Shown in pieces: positions 23,034-31,520 of a stretch of DNA of 64,000 nt. A program made the position numbers and the translations under genes. This DNA is from UBA10649 sp965278965. GTDB taxonomy: Bacteria > Actinomycetota > Actinomycetes > S36-B12. Positions within the stretch are counted from its first letter, which is position 1. Each line of letters opens with the position of its first letter. The DNA lies in the NCBI GenBank assembly GCA_965278965.1, contig OZ257127.1, forward strand, positions 868,001 through 932,000, given 5' to 3'. The notes below the pieces were generated by a model, which did not search any database, was not told where the DNA came from, and saw nothing but the letters and a program-made list of their open reading frames with translations.

Positions 23034-25502
23034 TCAGCTCGTTTCCGGCGCACGAGTCCGGATCAGCGCAGCGACCGTCGCGACGTGCGGCTCGGCGAGG
23101 ATTCCCGTGTGGTCGCAGTCAAGGCCGACGACGGTCAGGTCGGAGCTGAACGCGGACCAGGTGTCGGCGAGCTCGGGGATGCCCCCGTGGGTCGTCCAGA
23201 ACAACGTCGTGGGAACGGTGCTCGTCGCCGGAACGTGCTGCTCGGCAGCCGTCGTCGCGACGTCGTAGTACGCGTACGACCGCTCGCGCTGCGGGAGCGT
23301 CGAGGGCGGCAGCGCGCGCAGCCACGCCTGCCGGGCAGTCGCACGCATGCGACGAGCGACCGTCGGTGCCACCGCACTCATCCGCTGGTTCGTGGCGGCC
23401 CCGGCCGGTGAGTCGAGCAGGACCACCCGGACCGACTGCCCGACGTCGTGGAGGCGCCGACCCAGCTCGTACGCCACGACCCCAGAGGCGGAGTAGCCGA
23501 CGACGCACAGCGGCCGGCCGTCCACGCGCCCCTGAAGACCGTCGAGCATCGCCTCGACGATGTTGTCCACTGTGCGCGGCGGAGCCGTCCAGGATGCGGG
23601 ATCGAACTGGCGGACGATCGCGATGGGGCCGGCGTCGCCGATCTCCTGGGCGAGCCGGCGGAAGGTCAGGGCGTCGCTGGACGGGGGCAGGACGCACAGC
23701 ACCGGATCGCCGGCCGCCTGCTCGTGCAGCCAAATCGTCTTCCCGCTCGGAACAACCGCCGCACGCAACGCGTCGAGGGCCCCCGCCGTCCGATGGTCGA
23801 GCAGCACGGACTCCGGCAGCGCCGGCCACCCGAAGTCCTGCAGCGCGGCGAGGAGCTCGGTCGCACCGAGGGAGTCCAGGCCGGCATCCCACAGGTCGTC
23901 GTCCGGCCCGAGCTGAGCGTTCCCCAGGATGGCGGCGGCGACATCGAGGACGGCGCGCTCGAATGCGGAGGCCGTGCGGTCCGAGACCTGCTCGTGCCAC
24001 GGGACCGGGACGGCGGTCATCAACGCCTGACGGTCGACCTTGCCGGAGTCGGTGACCGGGAGACGGTCGTGCCGGACGATCACCGCAGGGACGAGGTGCG
24101 GGGCGACCTGTGCGGCGAGCGCCGCCCGCACCTGCGGCGGGCTGACCGACACCTGATCGTCGACCTCGACGTGCGCGACCAGCCGTGGGCCGCCCCGCGG
24201 CGACTCCTGCACGAGGACGACGGCGCGCTCGATGCCGCGCAGGCCCGCGAGCACGAGCTCGGGTTCCGACGGCTCGACGAGCCGCCCGTTGATCTTCACG
24301 ACATTGTCACGGCGACCGACGAAGTGCAGCTGGCCCTGCGCGTCGACGCGTGCAAGGTCGCCGCTTCGCCAGAACCTCGTGCCGTCCGGGTCCTGTCCGA
24401 ACGATGCCGCGGTCAGATCTGGGTCACGCCAGTAGCCCGCCGCGACGTCGCCGACGACCACCATCTCAGTCGGGGCGTCGGGCTCCGGCGACAGCGGCTC
24501 GAGCCGGATCCGACCGGGTGTCAGTGGCCGGCCCAGCGGTACCCGCCCCGCTCCGGTCGGGGTGTCCGACGTGATCCGGCACTCCGCGACGATGACAACG
24601 GTCTCCGTCGCGCCATAGCTGTTCACGATCACGGCGTGCTCCGGCAGGATAGACCGCAAGGTCTCCACCATCGGCCACTCGAGCGGCTCGCCGAACACCA
24701 GCACGGTGTCGACCGCCTCCAGACGCCGGCCGGCCGGCCACCGACTCATGACCGACGCCACGAGCGAGGGAACGAGCACGACGAGGTTCAGGCGCTCGCG
24801 GTCGAAGGTCTCCAGCAGCGACATCGGGTCGAGGGAGGTGGGATCGACGATGCTGACAGCCGCACCGAACGCGGGCCGCAGGACCGTGACGACGCCAGCG
24901 GCGAAGCTCGGCGCAAGCAGGGACACCGCGCGGTAGTCGGTCGCCCCGGCCGGTGTCGCCGCGCTCATCGGAGCCCAGTAGCTCTCGAAGGCCCACCACG
25001 GGCTGATGACGCCCTTCGGCTCGCCGGAGGACCCCGACGTGAACGTGACCATGCCGATGCCGTCGCGTTCGACGGGCCTCGGCCCGATGCCCGGACCTGG
25101 GTCGGACGGAACGACCACCGCCTCGATGCCAGAGGGCAGCGTCCCTGCATAGGCGGCGGTCGCAACGACGGCGACCTGCGGGTCGTCGATGCGCCCGAGC
25201 AGACGTTCTACCGCGGCCGGCGGCAAGGCCGAGTCGATCGGAACGAAGCCCACCCCAGCCCGCAACGCCGCGTGGACGGCGACGGCCGACGCGACGTCGC
25301 GTCCGACGACCATGGGGACCAGTCCGCTGGGTCCCAGGAGACCGCGCCGCTGGTCCAGCTCCGCGGCGAGCGTGCCGACGAGGCCGTCGAGCTGGGCGTA
25401 CGTGAGCGCGCGCTCGCGGTCCCACATGATGACCCGGTCGGGGTCGGCTGCGGCATGGTCGATCAGTGCCTGGGCGATCCGGCACGGTCCGTCGGCCGTC
25501 AT
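23034..25502 (-). CDS. Single-module A-T-TE synthetase, paralogue 4
   Basis: An 822-residue protein and the first gene of the minus-strand run. ATG at 25502 is chosen: it aligns with the other copies and has TACGCT 7 nt upstream. A longer in-frame extension to about 26180 is antisense to the peptidase gene and is rejected. The A domain has FTSGSSGEPKG, PSFAAG at A4 (no Asp), NSYGATET, RRDNVVKINGRLVEP and SGKVDRQALM. The carrier site is AGLDSLGATELL. The thioesterase has GYSASG, VLLDSPAG and DCDHTGIL. It is the most divergent copy, for example PPSSDALTF in place of GPSSDALTF. It is divergent from the S9 oligopeptidase gene. Confidence 0.87.
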   Translation of the reverse strand: MTADGPCRIAQALIDHAAADPDRVIMWDRERALTYAQLDGLVGTLAAELDQRRGLLGPSGLVPMVVGRDVASAVAVHAALRAGVGFVPIDSALPPAAVERLLGRIDDPQVAVVATAAYAGTLPSGIEAVVVPSDPGPGIGPRPVERDGIGMVTFTSGSSGEPKGVISPWWAFESYWAPMSAATPAGATDYRAVSLLAPSFAAGVVTVLRPAFGAAVSIVDPTSLDPMSLLETFDRERLNLVVLVPSLVASVMSRWPAGRRLEAVDTVLVFGEPLEWPMVETLRSILPEHAVIVNSYGATETVVIVAECRITSDTPTGAGRVPLGRPLTPGRIRLEPLSPEPDAPTEMVVVGDVAAGYWRDPDLTAASFGQDPDGTRFWRSGDLARVDAQGQLHFVGRRDNVVKINGRLVEPSEPELVLAGLRGIERAVVLVQESPRGGPRLVAHVEVDDQVSVSPPQVRAALAAQVAPHLVPAVIVRHDRLPVTDSGKVDRQALMTAVPVPWHEQVSDRTASAFERAVLDVAAAILGNAQLGPDDDLWDAGLDSLGATELLAALQDFGWPALPESVLLDHRTAGALDALRAAVVPSGKTIWLHEQAAGDPVLCVLPPSSDALTFRRLAQEIGDAGPIAIVRQFDPASWTAPPRTVDNIVEAMLDGLQGRVDGRPLCVVGYSASGVVAYELGRRLHDVGQSVRVVLLDSPAGAATNQRMSAVAPTVARRMRATARQAWLRALPPSTLPQRERSYAYYDVATTAAEQHVPATSTVPTTLFWTTHGGIPELADTWSAFSSDLTVVGLDCDHTGILAEPHVATVAALIRTRAPETS

Positions 25503-25509
25503 GGGGGCG

Positions 25510-25515
25510 AGCGTA
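25510..25515 (-). promoter_or_regulatory. -10 element of A-T-TE paralogue 4
   Basis: Minus-strand TACGCT lies 7 nt before the ATG. GGTCCGCCCG occurs 3 nt further upstream than in paralogues 1 and 2. It shares a 54 bp divergent region with the peptidase promoter. Confidence 0.5.
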
Positions 25516-25544
25516 TTGCGGGCGGACCTCGCCGGTGCCCGCTC

Positions 25545-25550
25545 TAGGGT
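25545..25550 (+). promoter_or_regulatory. -10 element of the S9 oligopeptidase gene
   Basis: TAGGGT, 6 nt, then GTG at 25557: a leaderless arrangement that fixes the start codon. Confidence 0.6.
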
Positions 25551-25556
25551 GGTCGC

Positions 25557-27638
25557 GTGAGTGGCCGCCCCGCATATCCCGTCGCCCCCCGTCTCGACGT
25601 CGTCGACGAGCTCCACGGCACGCCGGTGCCGGACCCGTATCGATGGCTGGAGGACCCCGACGACCCGCGGACCGTCGCGTGGCTGGCGCAGCAACGGGAG
25701 ATCACCGCGCACGAGCGGGCCGGGTGGACGACGCGCGAGCCGTTCGCGGAGCGCGTCGAGCGCCTCCTCGGTGCCGGGACCATCTCGCCGCCCTACTGGC
25801 GCGGCGAGCGGCGGTTCCTCATGCGCCGTGAGCCCGGACAGCAGTTCGCGGTCCTGTACGTCGTCGAGGGCGACGTCGAGCGGGTGCTTATCGACCCGAT
25901 AGCGCTCGACCCCGACGGCCTGACGACCCTCGATGCGTGGCAGCCCTCCAAGGAGGGCGACCTGCTCGCCTACCAGCTGTCGGCCGGAGGCACGGAGGAG
26001 TCTCTGCTGCACGTCATGGACGTCGCGACCGGCGAGACCGTCGACGGCCCGATCGACCGGTGCCGCTACTCCCCGGTCGCGTGGAACGTGGGCGGCGAGT
26101 CGTTCTACTACGTCCGACGGCTGCCGCCGGAGGAACTGCCCGAGTCCGAGCAGGGTTTCCACCGCCGGGTCTACCGGCATCGGGTTGGTGCGCCGACCGA
26201 CGAGGACGTGCTCGTCTTCGGTGCCGGTATGACGATGACGAACTACTACGGCGTCGAGGTGAGCCGCGACGGGCGCTGGCTGCAGGTGTCGGCGTCGGAG
26301 GGCACCGAGCCGCGGAACGACCTATGGGTCGCCGACCTCGCCGCGAGCTCGCTCGACGCCCCGGCCTTCACCCTCGTCCAAGGCGACGTCGATGCCCAGA
26401 CGGGGCTCACCTTCCTGCGCGACGGCCGGGTCCTGGTGAGCACCGACCTCGACGCACCGCGTGGGCGCGCCGCCGTCACGACGCCGGGCGCCTGGTCGCC
26501 GTCATCGTGGGTCGACCTCGTCCCCGAGGATCCCGACTCCGTCCTGGACTCCGTCACCATCCTCGACGGCGCCGAGCTCGACGAGGACCGGCTCCTGGTC
26601 GTCCGGACCGGCCACGGCGTGGCCCGCATGTCCGTGCACCGAGCCGATGACGGGTCGTTCCTGCGCGACGTCCCGCTGCCCGGCGCGGGCACGGTGAGCG
26701 GCCCCGTCGAGCGCATCGACGGCGGCCCGGTGTGCTGGTTCGTCTTCACCGACCACACGACCGTGCCGACGATCTACGCGTACGACGCCCGCACCGACGC
26801 TGTCACGCTGCACGTCCGGCCCCCCGGCAGCGTCGAGGTGCCGGAGGTCCACTCGCGACAGGTCGTCTACCGCTCGATCGACGGCACCGAGGTCCGGATG
26901 TTCGTCCTGTCGCCCACCGCTGAGCCGGACCACCCGCGGCCAACGGTGCTCTACGGGTACGGCGGCTTCGGCATCCCGATGTCCCCCGGCTACTCCGCGG
27001 CGATCCTCGCGTGGGTCGAGGCGGGCGGCGTATGGGCCGTGGCCGGCATCCGCGGCGGCGGCGAGGAGGGCGAGGACTGGCACCGCGACGGCATGCTCGC
27101 CAAGAAGCAGAACGTCTACGACGACTTCCACGCTGCGGCGCAGTGGCTGGCCGACGCCGGCTGGACCGACGCCGACCACCTGGGGATCTACGGTGGCTCC
27201 AACGGCGGCCTGCTCGTCGGGGCCGCGATGACCCAGCGGCCCGACCTCGTCAACGCCGTCGTGTGCGTCGCCCCGCTGCTCGACATGATCCGCTACACGA
27301 CGAGCGAGCTCGGGCCGACCTGGACCGTCGAGTACGGCGACCCGGAGATCTCCGAGCAGTTCGGCTGGCTGCACGCGTACTCGCCCTACCACCGGGTCGT
27401 CGACGGCACCGACTACCCGGCGACGATGTTCGTGGTGTTCGACAACGACACCCGCACCGACCCGATGCACGGCCGCAAGATGTGCGCCGCCGTCCAGCAC
27501 GCGACGTCAGGTGACCGGCCCGTCATCCTGCGGACCGAGGGCGACGTCGGCCACGGCGCCCGCTCGCTGTCCCGAGCCGTCGACGAGACGGCAGACACGT
27601 TGGCCTTCCTCGCCCGGTGGACGGGGATGACACCGTGA
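25557..27638 (+). CDS. Prolyl oligopeptidase / oligopeptidase B family (S9A) peptidase
   Basis: A 693-residue serine peptidase. The N-terminal PDPYRWLEDPDDPRTVAWLAQQ is the S9A entry signature, a beta-propeller follows, and the C-terminal alpha/beta-hydrolase domain carries Ser548 (GGSNGG), Asp631 (NDTRTDP) and His666 (GDVGHGARS). It has no signal peptide, so it acts on small peptides in the cytoplasm. Prolyl oligopeptidase is favoured over oligopeptidase B, but specificity for proline or basic residues cannot be settled by eye. Its TGA overlaps the MscS start. Confidence 0.9.
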   Translation: MSGRPAYPVAPRLDVVDELHGTPVPDPYRWLEDPDDPRTVAWLAQQREITAHERAGWTTREPFAERVERLLGAGTISPPYWRGERRFLMRREPGQQFAVLYVVEGDVERVLIDPIALDPDGLTTLDAWQPSKEGDLLAYQLSAGGTEESLLHVMDVATGETVDGPIDRCRYSPVAWNVGGESFYYVRRLPPEELPESEQGFHRRVYRHRVGAPTDEDVLVFGAGMTMTNYYGVEVSRDGRWLQVSASEGTEPRNDLWVADLAASSLDAPAFTLVQGDVDAQTGLTFLRDGRVLVSTDLDAPRGRAAVTTPGAWSPSSWVDLVPEDPDSVLDSVTILDGAELDEDRLLVVRTGHGVARMSVHRADDGSFLRDVPLPGAGTVSGPVERIDGGPVCWFVFTDHTTVPTIYAYDARTDAVTLHVRPPGSVEVPEVHSRQVVYRSIDGTEVRMFVLSPTAEPDHPRPTVLYGYGGFGIPMSPGYSAAILAWVEAGGVWAVAGIRGGGEEGEDWHRDGMLAKKQNVYDDFHAAAQWLADAGWTDADHLGIYGGSNGGLLVGAAMTQRPDLVNAVVCVAPLLDMIRYTTSELGPTWTVEYGDPEISEQFGWLHAYSPYHRVVDGTDYPATMFVVFDNDTRTDPMHGRKMCAAVQHATSGDRPVILRTEGDVGHGARSLSRAVDETADTLAFLARWTGMTP

Positions 27639-28648
27639 TCCTCGTCGACTCAGCGGCGGTCGCCGCGCTCGTCCCGGCCGCGGCGAAGGACCCGGAGTGG
27701 TGGGAGTCCGCCCGCGACTGGGTCCTCGGCGCGCCGGTCCGGATCGCGATCATCCTGGTGTCTGCGCTCGTCGCGCAGATCCTGCTCAGCTGGGTGATCC
27801 GCCGGGTCGTCCGCCGCACGAGCAAGCGCGCACGGGTCGAAAGGCTGTCACAGCAACGCAAGATCGCCCGGACCGCGGAGCTGTCCGTCCTGCTGATGAA
27901 CCAGCGCACCGAGCAGCGCGCCGCTGCCGTCGGGTCGCTGCTGCGCAGCGTCGTGGCGATCACCATCTGGACGATCGCGGTCCTGATGATCCTGCCGTTG
28001 CTGGGCATCGATGTCGGACCGCTGCTGGCCAGCGCCGGGGTCATCGGTGTCGCCCTGGGTTTCGGCGCGCAGACGATGGTGAAGGACTACCTGTCCGGGC
28101 TGTTCCTGATCGCCGAGGACCAGTTCGGCGTGGGCGACATCGTCGACGTCGGGCCGGTCATCGGGACGGTCGAGGACGTCCAGCTGCGCTACACGCGGCT
28201 ACGCGACCTGTCCGGCGTCGTCTGGTACGTGCGCAACGGGGAGATCCTGCGGGTCGCGAACCGCTCGCAGGGTTGGACGATGGCGATCGTCGACATCCCG
28301 ATCGCGTACGACGAGAACATCGACCGGGTCCGCGAGATCGTGGAGGCGGTCGCGACGGACATGGACGAGGACCCCGCGTACGACGACCTCCTGCTGGGCC
28401 GGCCGACGTTCGCCGGCGTCGAGTCGATGTCCGGCGACGCCGTCGTCATCCGTATCACCGCCAAGGCAGCCCCGGAAGAGCAGATCGCGGTGGCGCGCAC
28501 GATCCGCGAGCGGATGAAGCTCGCGTTCGACCGGGCCGGGATCGTCGTACCTGTCCTCGCCCGCCAGATCCCGGGGATGCCCGGGATGCCCGGGGCGGGC
28601 GGGAGCGCGTCCGGCGGCTCGACCGGGCAGCCGCGCGGTGGCGCCTGA
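27635..28648 (+). CDS. Small-conductance mechanosensitive channel (MscS family)
   Basis: About 337 residues. The GTG at 27635 is chosen because it overlaps the peptidase stop (GTGA). There are three membrane segments. The pore helix GVIGVALGFGAQTMVKDYLSG has the Gly/Ala packing of MscS TM3 and is followed by the beta domain (AEDQFGVGDIVDVG...GTVEDVQLRYTRLRD) and a cytoplasmic alpha/beta domain. It opens on membrane tension during osmotic down-shock. The C-terminal tail is Gly/Met/Pro-rich and probably disordered. Confidence 0.9.
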   Translation: MILVDSAAVAALVPAAAKDPEWWESARDWVLGAPVRIAIILVSALVAQILLSWVIRRVVRRTSKRARVERLSQQRKIARTAELSVLLMNQRTEQRAAAVGSLLRSVVAITIWTIAVLMILPLLGIDVGPLLASAGVIGVALGFGAQTMVKDYLSGLFLIAEDQFGVGDIVDVGPVIGTVEDVQLRYTRLRDLSGVVWYVRNGEILRVANRSQGWTMAIVDIPIAYDENIDRVREIVEAVATDMDEDPAYDDLLLGRPTFAGVESMSGDAVVIRITAKAAPEEQIAVARTIRERMKLAFDRAGIVVPVLARQIPGMPGMPGAGGSASGGSTGQPRGGA

Positions 28649-28666
28649 TCGGGAGCAGGTCGCCCG

Positions 28667-29248
28667 CTAGCGCGTCACCGTGTTGATCGTCGCCTCACCG
28701 CCGGTGACGGTGAACATCACCTGGGACGGGTGCCGCAGGCCTCCGCACTCGATGTCGCCCTCGCCGACGATCGCGACGCTGCTCGCCACCAGATCCCGGG
28801 AGCCGACGCCGACCACCGGACCGGACCCCGAGCAGTGCCCCGCCGCATACAGCCAGGTGACGGGATACATGACGTAGGTGCCGTTCGCCAGGCCCGTCTG
28901 CGTGTTCTCCGACCGGTCCATCAGCGACCCGAGGATCTGCGGCATGAAGATGCCGATCGCGAAGCCCGCGAGCGACAGGATGAGACCGGCCCAGCCCACC
29001 CAGAACCCGCCGCGGGCGATGGCGAGGTTGGTGGCCTCGCCTCGTTTCGCGCGGTCGATGCCGGCCTTGCCGAAACCGATGGCCAGGACGGCACCGATGA
29101 TCGGCAGGCAGAAGAAGTTCAGGATGCCCAGGACGAGCGACGCCGTGCCCATGCCGTTGCGGGGTGTGGACCGGTAGGAGGGAGTGGCGTTCGGGTCGAA
29201 GCTCCGGAACGGGCGTGGAGCCCCCGGTGGCGTGCGCGAGTCACCCAT
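28667..29248 (-). CDS. DUF4190-containing membrane protein
   Basis: A 193-residue protein. ATG at 29248 has GGGGGAGA about 6 nt upstream. After a Pro/Ser-rich cytoplasmic N-terminus come two hydrophobic segments of the DUF4190 type (NGMGTASLVLGILNFFCLPI...AVLAIGFGKAGIDRA and a second GFWVGWAGLILSLAGFAI). The C-terminal 100 residues are extracytoplasmic and contain two cysteines. Such proteins are widespread in actinobacteria and have no known role. It is divergent from glbO and convergent with the MscS gene. Confidence 0.75.
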   Translation of the reverse strand: MGDSRTPPGAPRPFRSFDPNATPSYRSTPRNGMGTASLVLGILNFFCLPIIGAVLAIGFGKAGIDRAKRGEATNLAIARGGFWVGWAGLILSLAGFAIGIFMPQILGSLMDRSENTQTGLANGTYVMYPVTWLYAAGHCSGSGPVVGVGSRDLVASSVAIVGEGDIECGGLRHPSQVMFTVTGGEATINTVTR

Positions 29249-29334
29249 GCGTTCTCCCCCGTGCGGTCGTGCGAACGCGTGCAACCTAGCGGACGTCGCG
29301 CCCCCTCGGCACGACCACGTGCCGTCCGGTCCGG

Positions 29335-29340
29335 GACAAT
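29335..29340 (+). promoter_or_regulatory. -10-like element of glbO
   Basis: GACAAT, 6 nt, then the GTG start. The hexamer is off-consensus in its first base but the leaderless spacing is exact. Confidence 0.45.
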
Positions 29341-29346
29341 GGTCCG

Positions 29347-29793
29347 GTGACCGACCTGCCGATGCCGTCGACCGAGGATCCGTCGGCCCTGCCGACGCCG
29401 TACGACGACTTCGGCGGGGAGGCGTTCTTCGCCTCCCTCGTCGGCGCGTTCTACGCGCGCGTGGCGACGGACCCGATCCTGCGACCGATGTACCCCGACG
29501 ACCTCCCCGCTGCCCAGCGCCGGTTCGAGTTGTTCCTCGCGCAGTACTGGGGTGGTCCGGGCACATACAGCCAGGAGCGTGGACATCCCCGTCTGCGCAT
29601 GCGCCACAGCGAGTTCACGATCGACGCGGCTGCGCGCGACCGCTGGCTGGCGCTCATGCACGAGGCGTTGTCCGAGCAGGACCTCGACGCCGAGCTGGAG
29701 TCGCGGCTGTGGCTGTACCTCGTCGGTGCGGCCTTCGCGATGCAGAACGTCCCCGACGACCCGTACGGCATCCCCGTGGAAGGAACCCGATGA
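29347..29793 (+). CDS. glbO: Group 2 truncated hemoglobin
   Basis: A 148-residue heme protein of the trHbO type, which binds O2 and NO in the cytoplasm. The marks are DDFGGEAFFASLVGAFYARV (helices A-B), YWGGPGTYSQERGHPRLRMRH with the proximal histidine region, and a Trp in the G helix (RDRWLALM). It starts at a GTG 6 nt after a -10 element. The end ATGA overlap with the alpha-glucosidase gene suggests a two-gene transcript. It lies near the heme genes only loosely, 10 kb or more away. Confidence 0.93.
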   Translation: MTDLPMPSTEDPSALPTPYDDFGGEAFFASLVGAFYARVATDPILRPMYPDDLPAAQRRFELFLAQYWGGPGTYSQERGHPRLRMRHSEFTIDAAARDRWLALMHEALSEQDLDAELESRLWLYLVGAAFAMQNVPDDPYGIPVEGTR

Positions 29794-31520
29794 GCCGGAC
29801 CCCGCAGACCGCGATGGCCGACCGCGACTGGTGGCGGCATGCCGTCGTCTACCAGGTCTACCCGCGTTCGTTCGCCGACAGCGACGGCGACGGCATGGGC
29901 GACATCCCCGGCATCGTGTCGCGGCTGGACTACCTGGCCGACCTGGGTGTCGATGCCATCTGGATCTCGCCCTTCTACACCTCGCCCCTGCACGACGGCG
30001 GGTACGACGTCGCGGACTACCGCTCCATCGATGCCCGTCTCGGCACGCTGGACGACGTCGACACGCTTGTCGCCCAGGCGCACGCGCACGGGATCCGCGT
30101 CCTGCTGGACCTCGTCCCGAACCACACCAGCAGCGACCATCCGTGGTTCGGCGAGCTGCTGGCCGCGGGGCCGGGCTCGCCGGAATGGGACCGGTACGTC
30201 GTCCGTGAAGGGCGCGGGCCGGACCGTGACGAGCCGCCGAACAACTGGCGCAGCGTGTTCCACGGCCGCGGCTGGTCGCGCATCTTGGATGCCGGCGGTG
30301 ACCCGACCGGCTACTGGTACCTCCACCTGTTCGACACCACTCAGCCCGATCTGAACTGGGAGAACCCCGAGGTTCATGCGGAGTTCCGCAGCATCCTGCG
30401 GTTCTGGTTCGACCGCGGCATCGACGGGTTCCGCATCGACGTCGCGCACGGCCTCGTCAAGGAGGACGGCCTGCCGGACTTCGACTACCCGACCGATGAC
30501 GATGCCTCGACGCCGCCGCTGTTCGATGCCGATGCGGCGCACGCCCCCTTCTGGGACCAGGACGGCGTCCACGCCATCTATCGCGAGTGGCGTCTCGTAG
30601 CCGACGAGTACGACCCGCCCCGGGTCTTCTGCGGCGAGACGTGGGTACCGAACCCGGAGCGGCTCGCGCGCTACCAGAGGCCGGACGAGCTGCACACCTC
30701 GTTCAACTTCATCTACCTCGACGCGGGCTGGGACGGCGACCGGATGCGTTCGGCCATCGACTCCACGATCGCGAACCACGCCCGCGTCGGGGCTCCGCCC
30801 ACGTGGGTGCTGTCCAACCACGACGTCGTCCGCCATCGCACCCGGCTCGCACCGGCCGACGCCGCGACGGGAGAGCCGGACCTCGACCGAGGCCTGCGCC
30901 GCGCACGGGCGTCGACGCTGTTCGCGCTCGCACTGCCGGGATCGATGTACGTCTACCAGGGCGAGGAGCTCGGTCTGCCCGAGGTCGCCGACCTGCCCGA
31001 CGAGGTGCGTCAGGACCCGGCCTGGTTCCGCAGCGGCGGCACCGACGGTCGCCGCGACGGCTGCCGCGTGCCGATCCCCTGGTCCGGCGATGAGGCCTCG
31101 TACGGCTTCGGCGCCGGCGCGGCCTCCTGGCTCCCCCAGCCCGCGACATGGGCGTCGATGTCGGTCGACGCGGAGGCCGGCGTCGAAGGGTCGACCCTCG
31201 AGCTGTACCGCACGGCGCTGCGGGTGCGGCGTGAGACCTCCGCGCTCGGCGAGGGGCCGCTGGCGTGGCTCGACGGGCCGGACGACGTGCTCGCGTTCCG
31301 GCGCGACGCCGAGGACGGGGCCTCGCTGGCCTGCGTCGTGAACCTCGGGACTCAGGCGGCCACACTGCCTGCGCAGTGGGGCACGGACCTCCTGGTCGCC
31401 TCGAGCGACGACGTCGCCGTCGTCGAGTCCGGCGGGACCGACGACGACGCAGATGGCAACGGTTCGGGTGCGACGACGCTGGTCATCGGAGGCGAGACGG
31501 CCGCCTGGATCCGCCTCTAG
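29790..31520 (+). CDS. GH13 alpha-glucosidase
   Basis: A 576-residue enzyme that hydrolyses alpha-1,4 or alpha-1,6 glucosidic bonds of short oligosaccharides. The start ATG overlaps the glbO stop (ATGA). It begins WWRHAVVYQVYPRSFADSDGDG, as GH13 exo-glucosidases do. The catalytic nucleophile is Asp217 (GFRIDVAHG), the acid/base Glu283 (FCGETWVPN) and the third Asp345 (LSNHDVV). There is no signal peptide, so it is cytoplasmic. The exact substrate (maltose, isomaltose, sucrose or trehalose) is not resolved. Confidence 0.9.
   Translation: MSRTPQTAMADRDWWRHAVVYQVYPRSFADSDGDGMGDIPGIVSRLDYLADLGVDAIWISPFYTSPLHDGGYDVADYRSIDARLGTLDDVDTLVAQAHAHGIRVLLDLVPNHTSSDHPWFGELLAAGPGSPEWDRYVVREGRGPDRDEPPNNWRSVFHGRGWSRILDAGGDPTGYWYLHLFDTTQPDLNWENPEVHAEFRSILRFWFDRGIDGFRIDVAHGLVKEDGLPDFDYPTDDDASTPPLFDADAAHAPFWDQDGVHAIYREWRLVADEYDPPRVFCGETWVPNPERLARYQRPDELHTSFNFIYLDAGWDGDRMRSAIDSTIANHARVGAPPTWVLSNHDVVRHRTRLAPADAATGEPDLDRGLRRARASTLFALALPGSMYVYQGEELGLPEVADLPDEVRQDPAWFRSGGTDGRRDGCRVPIPWSGDEASYGFGAGAASWLPQPATWASMSVDAEAGVEGSTLELYRTALRVRRETSALGEGPLAWLDGPDDVLAFRRDAEDGASLACVVNLGTQAATLPAQWGTDLLVASSDDVAVVESGGTDDDADGNGSGATTLVIGGETAAWIRL

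Noticed and set aside
25503..26180. Extension of A-T-TE paralogue 4 upstream of ATG 25502
   Set aside because: It is antisense to the S9 peptidase gene, and the homologous start of the other three copies is at the ATG with the -10 element.
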